From ZC4RG29 sp964521255 (GTDB lineage: Bacteria; Bacteroidota; Bacteroidia; Cytophagales; Cyclobacteriaceae): a stretch of DNA of 64,000 nucleotides. A program made the translations under genes and the position numbers. The notes beneath the pieces are model-generated. The model saw nothing but the letters and a program-made list of their open reading frames with translations, was not told where the DNA came from and made no database searches. The DNA lies in NCBI GenBank assembly GCA_964521255.1, contig CAZFRM010000006.1:124001-188000 (forward strand). The letters run 5' to 3'. Positions 43,332-52,023 of this stretch are shown one piece after another (the stretch's first letter is position 1; each line of letters opens with the position of its first letter).

Positions 43332-45035
43332 ATGCATAAGCTAAATGATATTCTTGCCACCATCGATAGTTATGTTGGGGGTGCTAATTGGTTTGTCTAT
43401 TTTCTCCTGGGTACTGGTCTTTTTTTTACCATTTACTTAAAGTTTCCACAGATACGTTTTTTTGCTCATGCACTAAGAATTGTGCGGGGAAAGTATGACA
43501 AGAAAACGGATGTAGGTGATACAACACATTTTCAGGCACTGGCTACAGCGCTGTCGGGTACAGTGGGTACAGGTAACATTGCCGGTGTAGCTTTTGCCAT
43601 TCACCTGGGTGGCCCTGCTGCTCTGTTCTGGATGATGATGACAGCGTTTTTGGGGATGACAACAAAATTTGTTGAGGTAACGCTTTCACATAAATACAGA
43701 GAAGTAGATGCGAAAGGTCACATGGCCGGCGGTCCTATGTACTATATGAAACATGCCTTCAAAGGAACAAGACTTCACCCCATCTTCAAATGGATCGCCG
43801 TTATCTTTTCTGTTGCAACTGTGCTTTCTTCCTTTGGAACAGGCAGCCTGCCCCAGGTCAACAGCATAGCCAATTCCATGTATTCTTCTTTTGGTTTGGA
43901 TAAGATGTTAACGGGTGGGGTACTGGCCATCATATTAGGATTTGTCATCATTGGAGGGATCAAACGCATTGCAGTGGTTACGGAAAAGCTTGTGCCTTTT
44001 ATGGCCATCTTTTATTTTATGGGTGCCGTGCTTGTTATCTTTTACAATGCAGAAAATATTGTGCCCTCTATTGGTTCAGTCTTCTCAGATCTTTTCACAG
44101 GAACAGCCGCGGTGGGTGGCTTCCTCGGCGCGACTATATCCTTCGCATTTAATCGTGGTGTGAATCGCGGACTCTTTTCAAATGAGGCCGGTCAGGGTTC
44201 AGCTCCCATTGCTCACGCTTCAGCTAAGGCCCATGAACCCGTTTCAGAAGGCATGGTAGCGATCCTTGAACCCTTTATTGATACGATCATCATTTGTATG
44301 CTTACTGGCTTGGTGGTGCTTTCTTCCGGCACATGGAAAGAAAAATTTGTAAATGACTTTCAGGATGCCGATCTCACGGTACTTGCTCAAAAGTATGATG
44401 ATAAAAATGAAACGGATCGAGCCAGGTTAACGAATCATCTTATTGGTAAAGAGAGATTGGAATTTTTTTCGGGAGAGCTTCAGGTAAATAATGGCATCAT
44501 TACGGATAATGTAACGCTTATCCATTCTCGTTCGGTGGCAGAAGATGTTGTTGTGCTCAGGGAAAATTCGCCGTACACAGGAACGTTAAATTTTAATGTT
44601 GGGAAGTTTGATCATACGGATGCAGCAATTAGGATTTCCGGTAAATCATTATTGCACAGTGCACCGTTAACAACAGAAGCATTTAAAAGAAGTTTTCTGG
44701 GCGATTACGGACAATACATTGTTTCCATCGGCCTTTTGCTTTTTGCATTTTCCACCGCCATCTCTTGGTCTTATTATGGGGATCGTGCCATGACGTTTCT
44801 TTTCGGCGCCAGGTCAGTAGTATACTACCACATTGTTTATGTTGTTGCTTTCTTTGTCGCATCATTTACCGACACTACCATTATCTGGACACTTTCGGGA
44901 ATCACCATTGCGCTTATGACCGTCCCTAATCTTTTCGGTATTCTGTTCCTGCATAAAGAAATGAAAACAACAGTAAAGGAGTACTGGAAAATGTTTAAGA
45001 AGGAACACCCGGATGAAAAGGGGATGGAGGATTGA
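43332..45035 (+). CDS. Alanine/glycine:cation symporter (AGCS, AlsT-like) with an inserted soluble segment
   Basis: A 567-residue transporter. The AGCS core is clear: ALSGTVGTGNIAGVAFAIHL, AGGPMYYMKHA, FNRGVNRGLFSNEAGQGSAP, and SWSYYGDRAMTFLFG. Between the helices near residues 330 and 455 lies an extra hydrophilic stretch of about 110 residues (VLAQKYDDKNETDRARL ... DHTDAAIRISG), which I believe is shared by many Bacteroidota AGCS proteins. It takes up alanine or glycine with sodium or protons. Possibly the last gene before the tRNA. Confidence 0.92.
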   Translation: MHKLNDILATIDSYVGGANWFVYFLLGTGLFFTIYLKFPQIRFFAHALRIVRGKYDKKTDVGDTTHFQALATALSGTVGTGNIAGVAFAIHLGGPAALFWMMMTAFLGMTTKFVEVTLSHKYREVDAKGHMAGGPMYYMKHAFKGTRLHPIFKWIAVIFSVATVLSSFGTGSLPQVNSIANSMYSSFGLDKMLTGGVLAIILGFVIIGGIKRIAVVTEKLVPFMAIFYFMGAVLVIFYNAENIVPSIGSVFSDLFTGTAAVGGFLGATISFAFNRGVNRGLFSNEAGQGSAPIAHASAKAHEPVSEGMVAILEPFIDTIIICMLTGLVVLSSGTWKEKFVNDFQDADLTVLAQKYDDKNETDRARLTNHLIGKERLEFFSGELQVNNGIITDNVTLIHSRSVAEDVVVLRENSPYTGTLNFNVGKFDHTDAAIRISGKSLLHSAPLTTEAFKRSFLGDYGQYIVSIGLLLFAFSTAISWSYYGDRAMTFLFGARSVVYYHIVYVVAFFVASFTDTTIIWTLSGITIALMTVPNLFGILFLHKEMKTTVKEYWKMFKKEHPDEKGMED

Positions 45036-45076
45036 TTTTTGGTTTTTTTCAGTCCAAAATAGTAATAGAGGAATTT

Positions 45077-45106
45077 TTGCAGAAATAGAAAAGAGTACTA
45101 GATTTG
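45077..45106 (+). promoter_or_regulatory. tRNA-Val promoter: TTG-N19-TAGATTTG
   Basis: TTG at 45077-45079 and TAGATTTG at 45099-45106, spaced 19 nt, an ideal Bacteroidota sigma-A promoter. The tRNA starts 13 nt downstream. Confidence 0.8.
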
Positions 45107-45118
45107 CAATCCCAAAAA

Positions 45119-45193
45119 GGGAGCTTAGCTCAGCTGGTTCAGAGCATCTGCCTTACAAGCAGAGGGTCGGGGGTTCGAACCCCTCAGCTCCCA
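45119..45193 (+). tRNA. tRNA-Val (anticodon TAC)
   Basis: The acceptor stem GGGAGCT/AGCTCCC, D-arm GCTC...GAGC, anticodon loop CTTACAA (anticodon TAC) and T-loop TTCGAAC are all well paired. CCA is encoded at 45194-45196. Confidence 0.95.
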
Positions 45194-45198
45194 CCAGG

Positions 45199-45225
45199 AA
45201 ACCTCATTGTACAATGAGGTTTTTC
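45199..45225 (+). terminator. Terminator after tRNA-Val
   Basis: A perfect palindrome AAACCTCATTG-TA-CAATGAGGTTT followed by TTT, right after the CCA end. Confidence 0.9.
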
Positions 45226-45356
45226 TGTTTAATAAGCTTCTCTCTATCCTTCTCCTTCCTTGTAACCAATTACAATGCCCCGGTTTAGCGCGCTCACTTC
45301 AATTGGAAAAATCCACCCCCTTTGAAACATTTTTTCCTATATTGTTGTCGTTAATT

Positions 45357-45409
45357 CGGGAGTCTACTGAAACTCCGATAAAAAAAGACAGTTGAGAAAT
45401 CTTCTCAAC
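45357..45409 (+). other. Two tandem hairpins upstream of the trehalose gene
   Basis: CGGGAGT...ACTCCG (45357-45377, one bulge) and GTTGAGAA-ATC-TTCTCAAC (45391-45409, perfect 8 bp) lie 50-100 nt before the ATG at 45459. Neither is followed by a T-run, so they may be operator or leader structures. Nothing else is recognised between 45226 and 45458. Confidence 0.4.
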
Positions 45410-45458
45410 ACCCCTACTACCTTTCCCATTGTAGGTTTTGCCAGCAAAAAAATAAGTC

Positions 45459-47672
45459 ATGAAAACTGCACTTCAACAGCGATTAATATTGATTTCTAAC
45501 AGGCTTCCATACCAATTACAGGAAAAGAAGAATAAGATTTCGCTAACGCAAAGTGATGGCGGATTAGTAACAGCGCTAAAAAGCTATTTTGAAAATGAAG
45601 AGGGCAAGGATGAATTCCACGAGAAACTTTGGATAGGATGTGCAGATTTTCCCGAAAAACGATGGGAGAAATATTTAAACCGGCAAAGTGACCCAAGCTA
45701 TTTTAAAATTGAACCTTTATTTATAGAGAAAAGAATTTACAATAAATACTACAATGGATTTTGCAACGCTACGCTTTGGCCGTTGTTTCATTATTTTCCG
45801 TCGTATGTTTTATATGAGGAAGAAACTTTTAAGCGCTATGAAGAGGTAAATCATCTTTTTGCGGAAAAGATATTGTCTCTTTACAAGCCGGGTGATGTTA
45901 TTTGGATTCATGATTATCAACTTTTTTTATTGCCAGCAATAATTCGTGATAAAATTCCCGAAGCTACCATCGGATTTTTCCTGCACATACCTTTTCCATC
46001 TTACGAGGTCTTTCGTCTTTTGCATAGAAACTGGAAACAAAAAATCACACAAGGAATGTTGGGCGCTGATCTTATCGGCTTCCATACGCATGAATATGTG
46101 CAACATTTTCTGAAAACAATGCGGATGGTATCAGGATACGATCACCAATACCGTTCCATTGAAGCAGGTGACAGAACGGTTCGCGTTGATCTTTTCCCAC
46201 TCGGGATTGATTACAAAAAATTTAATGAGGCCAGCCGCTCAGCCAGGGTCATTGAAAAGAAGAATGAAATCCTGCAAAACTTTGGTGAACGCAAAATGAT
46301 TTTTTCGGTTGATCGTCTGGACTATACAAAAGGTCTTACACATCGCTTAATCGGTTTCGAGCATTTTTTACAAAATTATCCGGAATGGCACGATAAGGTA
46401 GTATTCGTTTTAGTGGTGATTCCTTCAAGACAAATTATTTCAAAGTATAATGAAAGAAGAAAATTAATTGAAGAACATGTAGGGAGGATTAACGGAAAAT
46501 ATTCAACCCTTCAATGGCAACCCGTTATCTATCGGTATAGCCATCTGTCATTTGATGAATTATGTTCGTTGTACCAATGCAGCAATGTAGCGTTGATTAC
46601 ACCTTTGCGTGACGGTATGAATCTCGTAGCCAAGGAGTATGTTGCGAGTCGCGTAAATAAGGACGGCGTTCTGATATTAAGCGAACTGGCAGGTGCAGCC
46701 AGTGAAATGGGAGAAGCGTTGTTAGTAAATCCTATGGATGAGGAGGAACTTTCAAATGCCATCAGTGAAGCATTGACAATGCCTGATGATGATCAGCATC
46801 AACGGATGAGCCTGATGCAGAAAAGACTAATCGACTACGATGTGATCAGGTGGGTTGATGACTTTTTATTCCAGCTCAAAGACATTAAAAAACATCAGTC
46901 TCTTGAACAGGGAAAATTTTTGTCCGTGTCATTGATAAATGAGGTTATAGAAAAATATAGAAATTCCTCATGCCGTTACATCTTTCTCGATTACGATGGT
47001 ACCCTGGTTCCATTTGCAAAACATCCCTTGCAAGCTCGTCCGGGAAATGAGTTGTTAAAATTATTAACAGAGCTGAGCCATTGCAAAAAAACTTCATTAA
47101 CAATCATTAGTGGCAGAGAGGGTACTATTTTGAATGAATGGTTTGGGCACCTGCCTGTTAACATTGTAGCCGAACATGGCGGGGCAATACGAGAAGCGGG
47201 TCGCTCCTGGGTTTATGAAAATGGAAGCGATGAAGACTGGAAGTCGGCCATACGCCCTACGCTTGAGCTATTTGCAACGCGTTGCCCGGGCTCTTTTGTA
47301 GAAGAAAAAAATCTCACACTCACCTGGCATTATCGAAATGTTGAACCTGATCTGGGTTTTGTACGGTCTCGTGAGCTACTGGATAATCTTTATCACCTTA
47401 TTCGCAATGCCAGCCTTCACATTATCGATGGCAATAAAGTTATTGAAGTAAGAGTAGCTGGAATTGATAAGGGAGTCGCCGCCAAAAAAATTATTGCTGA
47501 CAGGCAGATTGATTTTATTCTGGCCATAGGTGACGACAGGACAGACGAGGATATGTTTCGTGCATTGTCGGATAGTATAACCATTAAGGTTGGCTCAGGG
47601 CATACCCAGGCGAAGTATTGTTTGCCCAATCATAAAGAAGTTCTTCATTTTCTAAATCAACTTGTTCATTAA
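45459..47672 (+). CDS. Bifunctional trehalose-6-phosphate synthase / trehalose-6-phosphatase
   Basis: A 737-residue fusion. Residues about 1-475 form a GT20 synthase (RLILISNRLPY, IWIHDYQLFLLP, GLDYTKGL-like VDRLDYTKGLTHRL, TPLRDGMNLVAKEYVA). Residues about 505-737 form a HAD phosphatase (DYDGTLVPF, ISGREG, GDDRTDEDMF). It makes trehalose from UDP-glucose and glucose-6-P. Both active sites look intact. Followed after 14 nt by a GH15 gene; together they suggest a trehalose or polyglucan turnover operon. Confidence 0.95.
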   Translation: MKTALQQRLILISNRLPYQLQEKKNKISLTQSDGGLVTALKSYFENEEGKDEFHEKLWIGCADFPEKRWEKYLNRQSDPSYFKIEPLFIEKRIYNKYYNGFCNATLWPLFHYFPSYVLYEEETFKRYEEVNHLFAEKILSLYKPGDVIWIHDYQLFLLPAIIRDKIPEATIGFFLHIPFPSYEVFRLLHRNWKQKITQGMLGADLIGFHTHEYVQHFLKTMRMVSGYDHQYRSIEAGDRTVRVDLFPLGIDYKKFNEASRSARVIEKKNEILQNFGERKMIFSVDRLDYTKGLTHRLIGFEHFLQNYPEWHDKVVFVLVVIPSRQIISKYNERRKLIEEHVGRINGKYSTLQWQPVIYRYSHLSFDELCSLYQCSNVALITPLRDGMNLVAKEYVASRVNKDGVLILSELAGAASEMGEALLVNPMDEEELSNAISEALTMPDDDQHQRMSLMQKRLIDYDVIRWVDDFLFQLKDIKKHQSLEQGKFLSVSLINEVIEKYRNSSCRYIFLDYDGTLVPFAKHPLQARPGNELLKLLTELSHCKKTSLTIISGREGTILNEWFGHLPVNIVAEHGGAIREAGRSWVYENGSDEDWKSAIRPTLELFATRCPGSFVEEKNLTLTWHYRNVEPDLGFVRSRELLDNLYHLIRNASLHIIDGNKVIEVRVAGIDKGVAAKKIIADRQIDFILAIGDDRTDEDMFRALSDSITIKVGSGHTQAKYCLPNHKEVLHFLNQLVH

Positions 47673-47686
47673 TTAAAAAATCACAT

Positions 47687-49462
47687 ATGGCATCTCATCA
47701 ATATGAAATGGGGGTGATAGGCAACTGCTCTTACATTGCCTACATAGACAAGAAAGCAAACATACAATGGATGTGTTTACCCCGGTTTGATAGCTCTTTT
47801 GTTTTTGGTTCTTTACTTGATGAAAAAAAAGGAGGAGAATTTTCGGTTATACCTTCCGGAGATTTTGAAAGCCGCCAATATTATATCAGCAATACAAATG
47901 TACTATGCACCGAGTTTAAATCTGAGCACGGAACTTTTCGCGTGGTTGATTGTGCACCGCGCTTTTCTCAATATGAACGTTACTTCAAGCCTCTTATGCT
48001 GGTAAGAAAACTTGAAGTGCTTGAAGGAATGCCTCATGTTAAAGTGAGTTGCCGGCCAAGAAGCAACTATGGAGAAGTAACGCCTGATGTGGTGGTAGGC
48101 AGTAATCACTTAAGGTTCTTAAACTTTGATATGCAGGTAAGGTTGTCAACGGATATCTCGATATCCAATATTATCGAAGACCAGCCGTTTGTTCTTGATC
48201 GTAACCGGTACCTTGTTTTTACCTATGGAGAACCTTTAGAGGCGCCGCTTAAACCTACAGCAGAAGATTTCATAAACAAGACTGTACGTTACTGGCAAAC
48301 GTGGATTAAAAGTACGTATGTTCCTGATATGTACCAGGAGCAGGTTATCCGCTCAGCCCTTGTGTTAAAACTTCACCAGTACGAAGACACCGGAGGTATT
48401 ATTGCATCGGGAACAACAAGCTTGCCTGAGCACAATGGAAGTTCACGCACGTGGGATTATCGTTATTGCTGGTTTAGGGATTCGTATTATACATTGAAGG
48501 CGTTCAATGAATTGGGCCACTTTGATGAGCTCGAAAAATATTTTGATTATATACAAAATATTCTCATGAACGAAGATGGACGTATTCAACCCCTTTATTC
48601 CATCACAGGCAAAAAAGACATTGAAGAAGTTCATATGGATTTGCAAGGCTATCTTAATAATCAGCCGGTGCGGGTAGGTAACAAAGCCTATGAGCAGATT
48701 CAAAACGATGTGTACGGCCAGATCCTGGTTGGTCTTTTGCCTCTGTTTACCGATCAGCGTTTGACTTTTGCTGCAAAGACATCGTACAAAACTTTTGTAG
48801 GTCGTCTTTTAGATTGGATTGTAAAAACGTTGGATGAACCAGACGCAGGACTTTGGGAATTCAGAAACGTAAAACAGGTACATACCTATACCATGTTGTT
48901 TCACTGGGCCGGAAGTAAAGCGGCTGCTAAGATTGGACGTATTATGACAGATGGTGGTCTTGTTCGTAAAGCTGAAAAGATTGCACAAGAAGCTGCATCG
49001 AGAATTGAAAAATCATACGATGCCAATCGCGGTGTATACTCCCAGGCTATGGGCTCTGAAAACCTCGATGCCAGTACGCTCAAACTAATAACCATGAACT
49101 ACCTTGATGTTCGTTCAGATAAGGCTCAGCAACATCTCAAACAATTGGAGTCCAAATTAAAAACGCACCAGGGACTTTTCTATCGTTACGTTCATCCTGA
49201 TGATTTTGGAATTCCTGAAGCTACATTTTTAGTTTGTGCCTTTTGGTATGTAGATGCGCTTGCTTGTGTGGGAAGAATTGACGATGCTATAAAAACATTA
49301 GAAGGTATTCTTCCTTACGCCAATCATCTCGGAATTTTTAGCGAAGATGTAGGGATGGATGGATCGCAATGGGGCAATTTTCCTCAGACGTATAGTCATG
49401 TAGGATTAATTAATGCAGTATTCCGCATATCCAAAAAATTGGATTTGCCTACTTTTAAATGA
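47687..49462 (+). CDS. Glycoside hydrolase family 15 protein (glucoamylase/trehalase-like)
   Basis: A 591-residue GH15 protein with no signal peptide. An N-terminal beta domain (about 1-250) precedes the (alpha/alpha)6 barrel with RTWDYRYCWFRDSYYTLKAF, the likely acid region DGRIQPLYSI and the likely base Glu in FGIPEATFLVCAFWYVDA. Cytoplasmic GH15 enzymes include trehalases (as in mycobacteria) and glucoamylases. Direct coupling to trehalose synthesis makes trehalase the more likely activity, but that is inference. Confidence 0.9.
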   Translation: MASHQYEMGVIGNCSYIAYIDKKANIQWMCLPRFDSSFVFGSLLDEKKGGEFSVIPSGDFESRQYYISNTNVLCTEFKSEHGTFRVVDCAPRFSQYERYFKPLMLVRKLEVLEGMPHVKVSCRPRSNYGEVTPDVVVGSNHLRFLNFDMQVRLSTDISISNIIEDQPFVLDRNRYLVFTYGEPLEAPLKPTAEDFINKTVRYWQTWIKSTYVPDMYQEQVIRSALVLKLHQYEDTGGIIASGTTSLPEHNGSSRTWDYRYCWFRDSYYTLKAFNELGHFDELEKYFDYIQNILMNEDGRIQPLYSITGKKDIEEVHMDLQGYLNNQPVRVGNKAYEQIQNDVYGQILVGLLPLFTDQRLTFAAKTSYKTFVGRLLDWIVKTLDEPDAGLWEFRNVKQVHTYTMLFHWAGSKAAAKIGRIMTDGGLVRKAEKIAQEAASRIEKSYDANRGVYSQAMGSENLDASTLKLITMNYLDVRSDKAQQHLKQLESKLKTHQGLFYRYVHPDDFGIPEATFLVCAFWYVDALACVGRIDDAIKTLEGILPYANHLGIFSEDVGMDGSQWGNFPQTYSHVGLINAVFRISKKLDLPTFK

Positions 49463-49495
49463 TAGCGGATAGTTATTGTTAGCGGTCAGCTTAAC
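49463..49495. repeat. GCGGATAGTTA/TAACGATTA word repeat flanking a GNAT gene (left copy)
   Basis: AGCGGATAGTTATTGTTAGCGG follows the GH15 stop. A related run, TTAACGGATAACGATTAACT (50068-50087), follows the acetyltransferase stop, so the gene is bracketed by the same word family. Confidence 0.5.
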
Positions 49496-49534
49496 TTAAA
49501 AGGACACCTCTAAAAATAAGAACCTATTGACTGA

Positions 49535-50071
49535 ATGAAAGTAGTTGCAGAAACGGAAAGACTAATTATAAGAGAAATACTTTTGACAGACGTTGTTGGA
49601 ATGTTTGAACTTCACTCTGATCCAGAAGTTCATACATTTTTAGGTAATAAAACGGTAACAAGCAAAGAGCAAATAATTGAAATTATAAATTTTGTCAGAC
49701 AACAATATATTGATTACGGTGTTGGACGTTGGGCAATCATTGACAAAAAAACTAATGAATTTATAGGTTGGACAGGATTGGAATTTGTAACGAACGAAAC
49801 TAACAATCATAAAAACTATTACGATCTTGGGTATAGACTTATAAAAAGATTTTGGGGACAAGGAATTGCAACTGAGTCAGCATTTGCTTCATTAGACTAT
49901 GCTTTCGACAAACTAAATGCAAATGAAGTCTATGCCATGGCGGACTGTCTAAATGAAGGTTCAAACAAAATTCTAAAAAAAGTCGGACTGAAATTTATTG
50001 AAACATTTGATCTTGAAGGAATCAAACATAATTGGTATAGAATAGACAGAACCGAATATGAAAACTATTAA
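49535..50071 (+). CDS. GNAT-family N-acetyltransferase (RimJ/RimL type)
   Basis: 178 residues with the GNAT acetyl-CoA core: ETERLIIREI start, FIGWTGLEFV, LGYRLIKRFWGQGIATESAF (motif A), and LNEGSNKILKKVGLKFIETF. RimJ/RimL-like enzymes acetylate protein N-termini or small amines; the substrate is unknown. The gene is AT-richer than its neighbours and is flanked by related short repeats, which hints at recent acquisition. Confidence 0.87.
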   Translation: MKVVAETERLIIREILLTDVVGMFELHSDPEVHTFLGNKTVTSKEQIIEIINFVRQQYIDYGVGRWAIIDKKTNEFIGWTGLEFVTNETNNHKNYYDLGYRLIKRFWGQGIATESAFASLDYAFDKLNANEVYAMADCLNEGSNKILKKVGLKFIETFDLEGIKHNWYRIDRTEYENY

Positions 50072-50091
50072 CGGATAACGATTAACTAATA

Positions 50092-50661
50092 ATGCCCGAT
50101 CAATTTTCTTTTAAACCACTCACATCGGAAACATGGAAGGCCTTTGAAAAACTTTTTGGCCCGAGAGGTGCATGTGGCGGTTGCTGGTGCATGACCTGGC
50201 GATTGTACAAGAAGGATTACGACAAGAGCAAAGGAGAGGGAAATAAAAAGGCAATTCAAAAACTGGTAAAAAAGAATGAACCCATTGGTATGTTAGCTTT
50301 TCACAGAGAAGATCCGGCAGGATGGTGTGCCATTGCGCCGCGTGAAAAGTATATTCGATTGGAGAAGTCACGAGCATTAAAACCCATAGATGATCAACCG
50401 GCGTGGTCTGTTTCATGTTTTTTTATTTCGAAACCTTATAGGCGAAAAGGTTTATCTGTAAAACTTCTAAAAGCGGCGATGAAATTTGCCAATGAACAAG
50501 GCGCTAAAATTGTTGAAGCTTATCCGGTTGAGCCAAAGAATAAAAATATGCCGGATGTTTTTGCATGGACTGGTTTGGTTTCAACATTTATAAAAGCAGG
50601 ATTTAAAGAAGCTAAACGTTACTCACCTTCTCGTCCTATTCTTCGATATTATTTTAAGTAG
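50092..50661 (+). CDS. GNAT-family N-acetyltransferase
   Basis: A 189-residue GNAT protein of the type with an N-terminal Cys/Trp motif (GPRGACGGCWCMTWRLYKKDY) and acetyl-CoA site FISKPYRRKGLSVKLLKAAM. This subgroup, found in many phyla, is annotated only as GNAT acetyltransferase. It starts 20 nt after the previous gene; the two are not similar in sequence. Its function is unknown. Confidence 0.85.
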   Translation: MPDQFSFKPLTSETWKAFEKLFGPRGACGGCWCMTWRLYKKDYDKSKGEGNKKAIQKLVKKNEPIGMLAFHREDPAGWCAIAPREKYIRLEKSRALKPIDDQPAWSVSCFFISKPYRRKGLSVKLLKAAMKFANEQGAKIVEAYPVEPKNKNMPDVFAWTGLVSTFIKAGFKEAKRYSPSRPILRYYFK

Positions 50662-50724
50662 AATCTTAAAAATGCTCACCCAATTCACGGGATTCGGTTA
50701 ATAAGAATACTTAATGTGAGAAGA

Positions 50725-50732
50725 TAAATTTG
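50725..50732 (+). promoter_or_regulatory. Candidate -7 element (TAAATTTG) for the YCII-like gene
   Basis: Exact TAnnTTTG match 44 nt before ATG 50777. Confidence 0.4.
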
Positions 50733-50776
50733 AGATAAGCAGGTATCTTCAATATTATAATCTCAAAGCCAATGCT

Positions 50777-51145
50777 ATGAAAAATCTTATGATCCTATTG
50801 CTGTTTATTTCCTCAGTGGCTTTAGCACAATCAACCGAAGAAAAAAAGGATAGCCTGTACATTGTTACATACACTACAGGATCTTTGTGGGATAAAACAA
50901 AGTCACCGGTGGAGCAACAGTACTTCAAAGAGCATTCGGCGTTTATGGGGAAAATAAGAAAAGATGGTATTACGAAATTTGGCGCCCGCTATGCTGATAA
51001 GGGAATTATTGTAATCAGCGCCTCATCATTAAAAGCTGCTCAGGAAATTATTTTAAGTGATAACGCCATTACCAATAAACTTTTTGACGCCGATATTCAA
51101 AAGCTAAATGTATTTTTTGATGGTTGTGTCGAAAAATCAAAATGA
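50777..51145 (+). CDS. Exported YCII-like protein (122 aa)
   Basis: The signal peptide ends at VALAQS (residues 1-18). The mature part resembles the YCII fold: SLYIVTYTTGSLWDK, YFKEHSAFMGKIRKDG, ARYADKGIIVISASSLKAAQEI and LFDADIQKLNVFF. YCII domains are usually cytoplasmic, so an exported form is worth noting. No active-site assignment. It converges on the SDR gene with a 4-nt gap. Confidence 0.75.
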   Translation: MKNLMILLLFISSVALAQSTEEKKDSLYIVTYTTGSLWDKTKSPVEQQYFKEHSAFMGKIRKDGITKFGARYADKGIIVISASSLKAAQEIILSDNAITNKLFDADIQKLNVFFDGCVEKSK

Positions 51146-51149
51146 ATTG

Positions 51150-51911
51150 TTACGGTGAAGGACTCACGGATGTCCATCCGCCATCAATTATTAAATACTG
51201 ACCTGTAATATGATTTGACAGTGGAGAAAGAAAAAAAAGTGCTGCGTTGGCAATATCTTTCACGGTTGCTGGTCGTCCCATCGGTGTAATGCTTGACCAT
51301 GTTTTTTCATACGCTACGTCTTGTTCGGTTCGTTCAGTAAGCGTGGCGCCCGGGGCAATTGCATTTACGGATATTTTTAGTGGAGATAATTCTAACACTA
51401 ATGTTTTGGCCAGCATCTCCAATGCCGCTTTCGTCATTCCGTACGCAGCTAGTTGTTTGTGTGCCTGATGACCGGTGACGGATGACATGAATAAAATTCT
51501 TCCACCACTTCCCTGTTTCTTCATTTGTTTTGAAGCCTCCTGCGCCAAAAAGAAATTGCCAAAGAGATTTACCTTCATCACCTGGTTAAAATCCTGCGGC
51601 TTGTAATCGAGGAAATCTCCGAATAAGGTAATGCCGGCATTTCCTACTGCCATAGTGAGTTTTCCGAATTCTTTTGCCGCTACCTTAATCATTGATTGAA
51701 TGAAAGAAAGATCAGACGCGTCTCCGGACATAGGTATACAAATTCCTCCCTCGGCTTTAATCTTTTTCGCAGCATTGATGGCTAAGGATTCATCAATGTC
51801 ATTAAGAATGACCGAGCCTCCTTGCTCACACAACTGACGACAAATTTCAAACCCAATTCCTTGCCCTGCCCCGGTCACTATTGCTACTTCGTTTTCAAAT
51901 AGTTTTGACAT
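51150..51911 (-). CDS. SDR-family oxidoreductase
   Basis: The start MSKLFENEVAIVTGAGQGIG at 51911 gives 253 residues; an upstream in-frame start at 52118 would overlap marR and is rejected. The classical SDR set is complete: TGAGQGIG, NAGIT, the Ser in FMSSVTG, YGMTK as YxxxK, and PGATLTE. FabG-like, NAD(P)-dependent; substrate unknown. Divergent from marR across a 112-bp gap holding two inverted elements, so it is probably regulated by MarR. Confidence 0.9.
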   Translation of the reverse strand: MSKLFENEVAIVTGAGQGIGFEICRQLCEQGGSVILNDIDESLAINAAKKIKAEGGICIPMSGDASDLSFIQSMIKVAAKEFGKLTMAVGNAGITLFGDFLDYKPQDFNQVMKVNLFGNFFLAQEASKQMKKQGSGGRILFMSSVTGHQAHKQLAAYGMTKAALEMLAKTLVLELSPLKISVNAIAPGATLTERTEQDVAYEKTWSSITPMGRPATVKDIANAALFFLSPLSNHITGQYLIIDGGWTSVSPSP

Positions 51912-51933
51912 TTTTGTTTCATTCTCTCCACTC

Positions 51934-51949
51934 AAATTAGTGCTAATTT
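51934..51949. promoter_or_regulatory. Inverted repeat AAATTAG-TG-CTAATTT in the SDR/marR gap
   Basis: A perfect 7-bp inverted repeat, 22 bp from the SDR ATG, overlapping where the SDR promoter should lie. A candidate operator, unlike the 26-bp palindrome downstream of marR. Confidence 0.45.
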
Positions 51950-51976
51950 TCAATTTATTACAATCAATGTGAACGA

Positions 51977-52006
51977 TAGTATAGACAACATTAGTTATTA
52001 CATTTG
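51977..52006 (+). promoter_or_regulatory. marR promoter (TACATTTG) with a degenerate operator-like site
   Basis: TACATTTG at 51999-52006 is an exact TAnnTTTG match, 17 nt before the marR ATG. TAGTATAGACAACA (51977-51990) matches the core of the 26-bp palindrome (TTGTATATACAACT) at 11 of 14 positions and sits just upstream of the -7 element, which fits autorepression. Confidence 0.5.
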
Positions 52007-52023
52007 TCAAGCACCAGATAATT

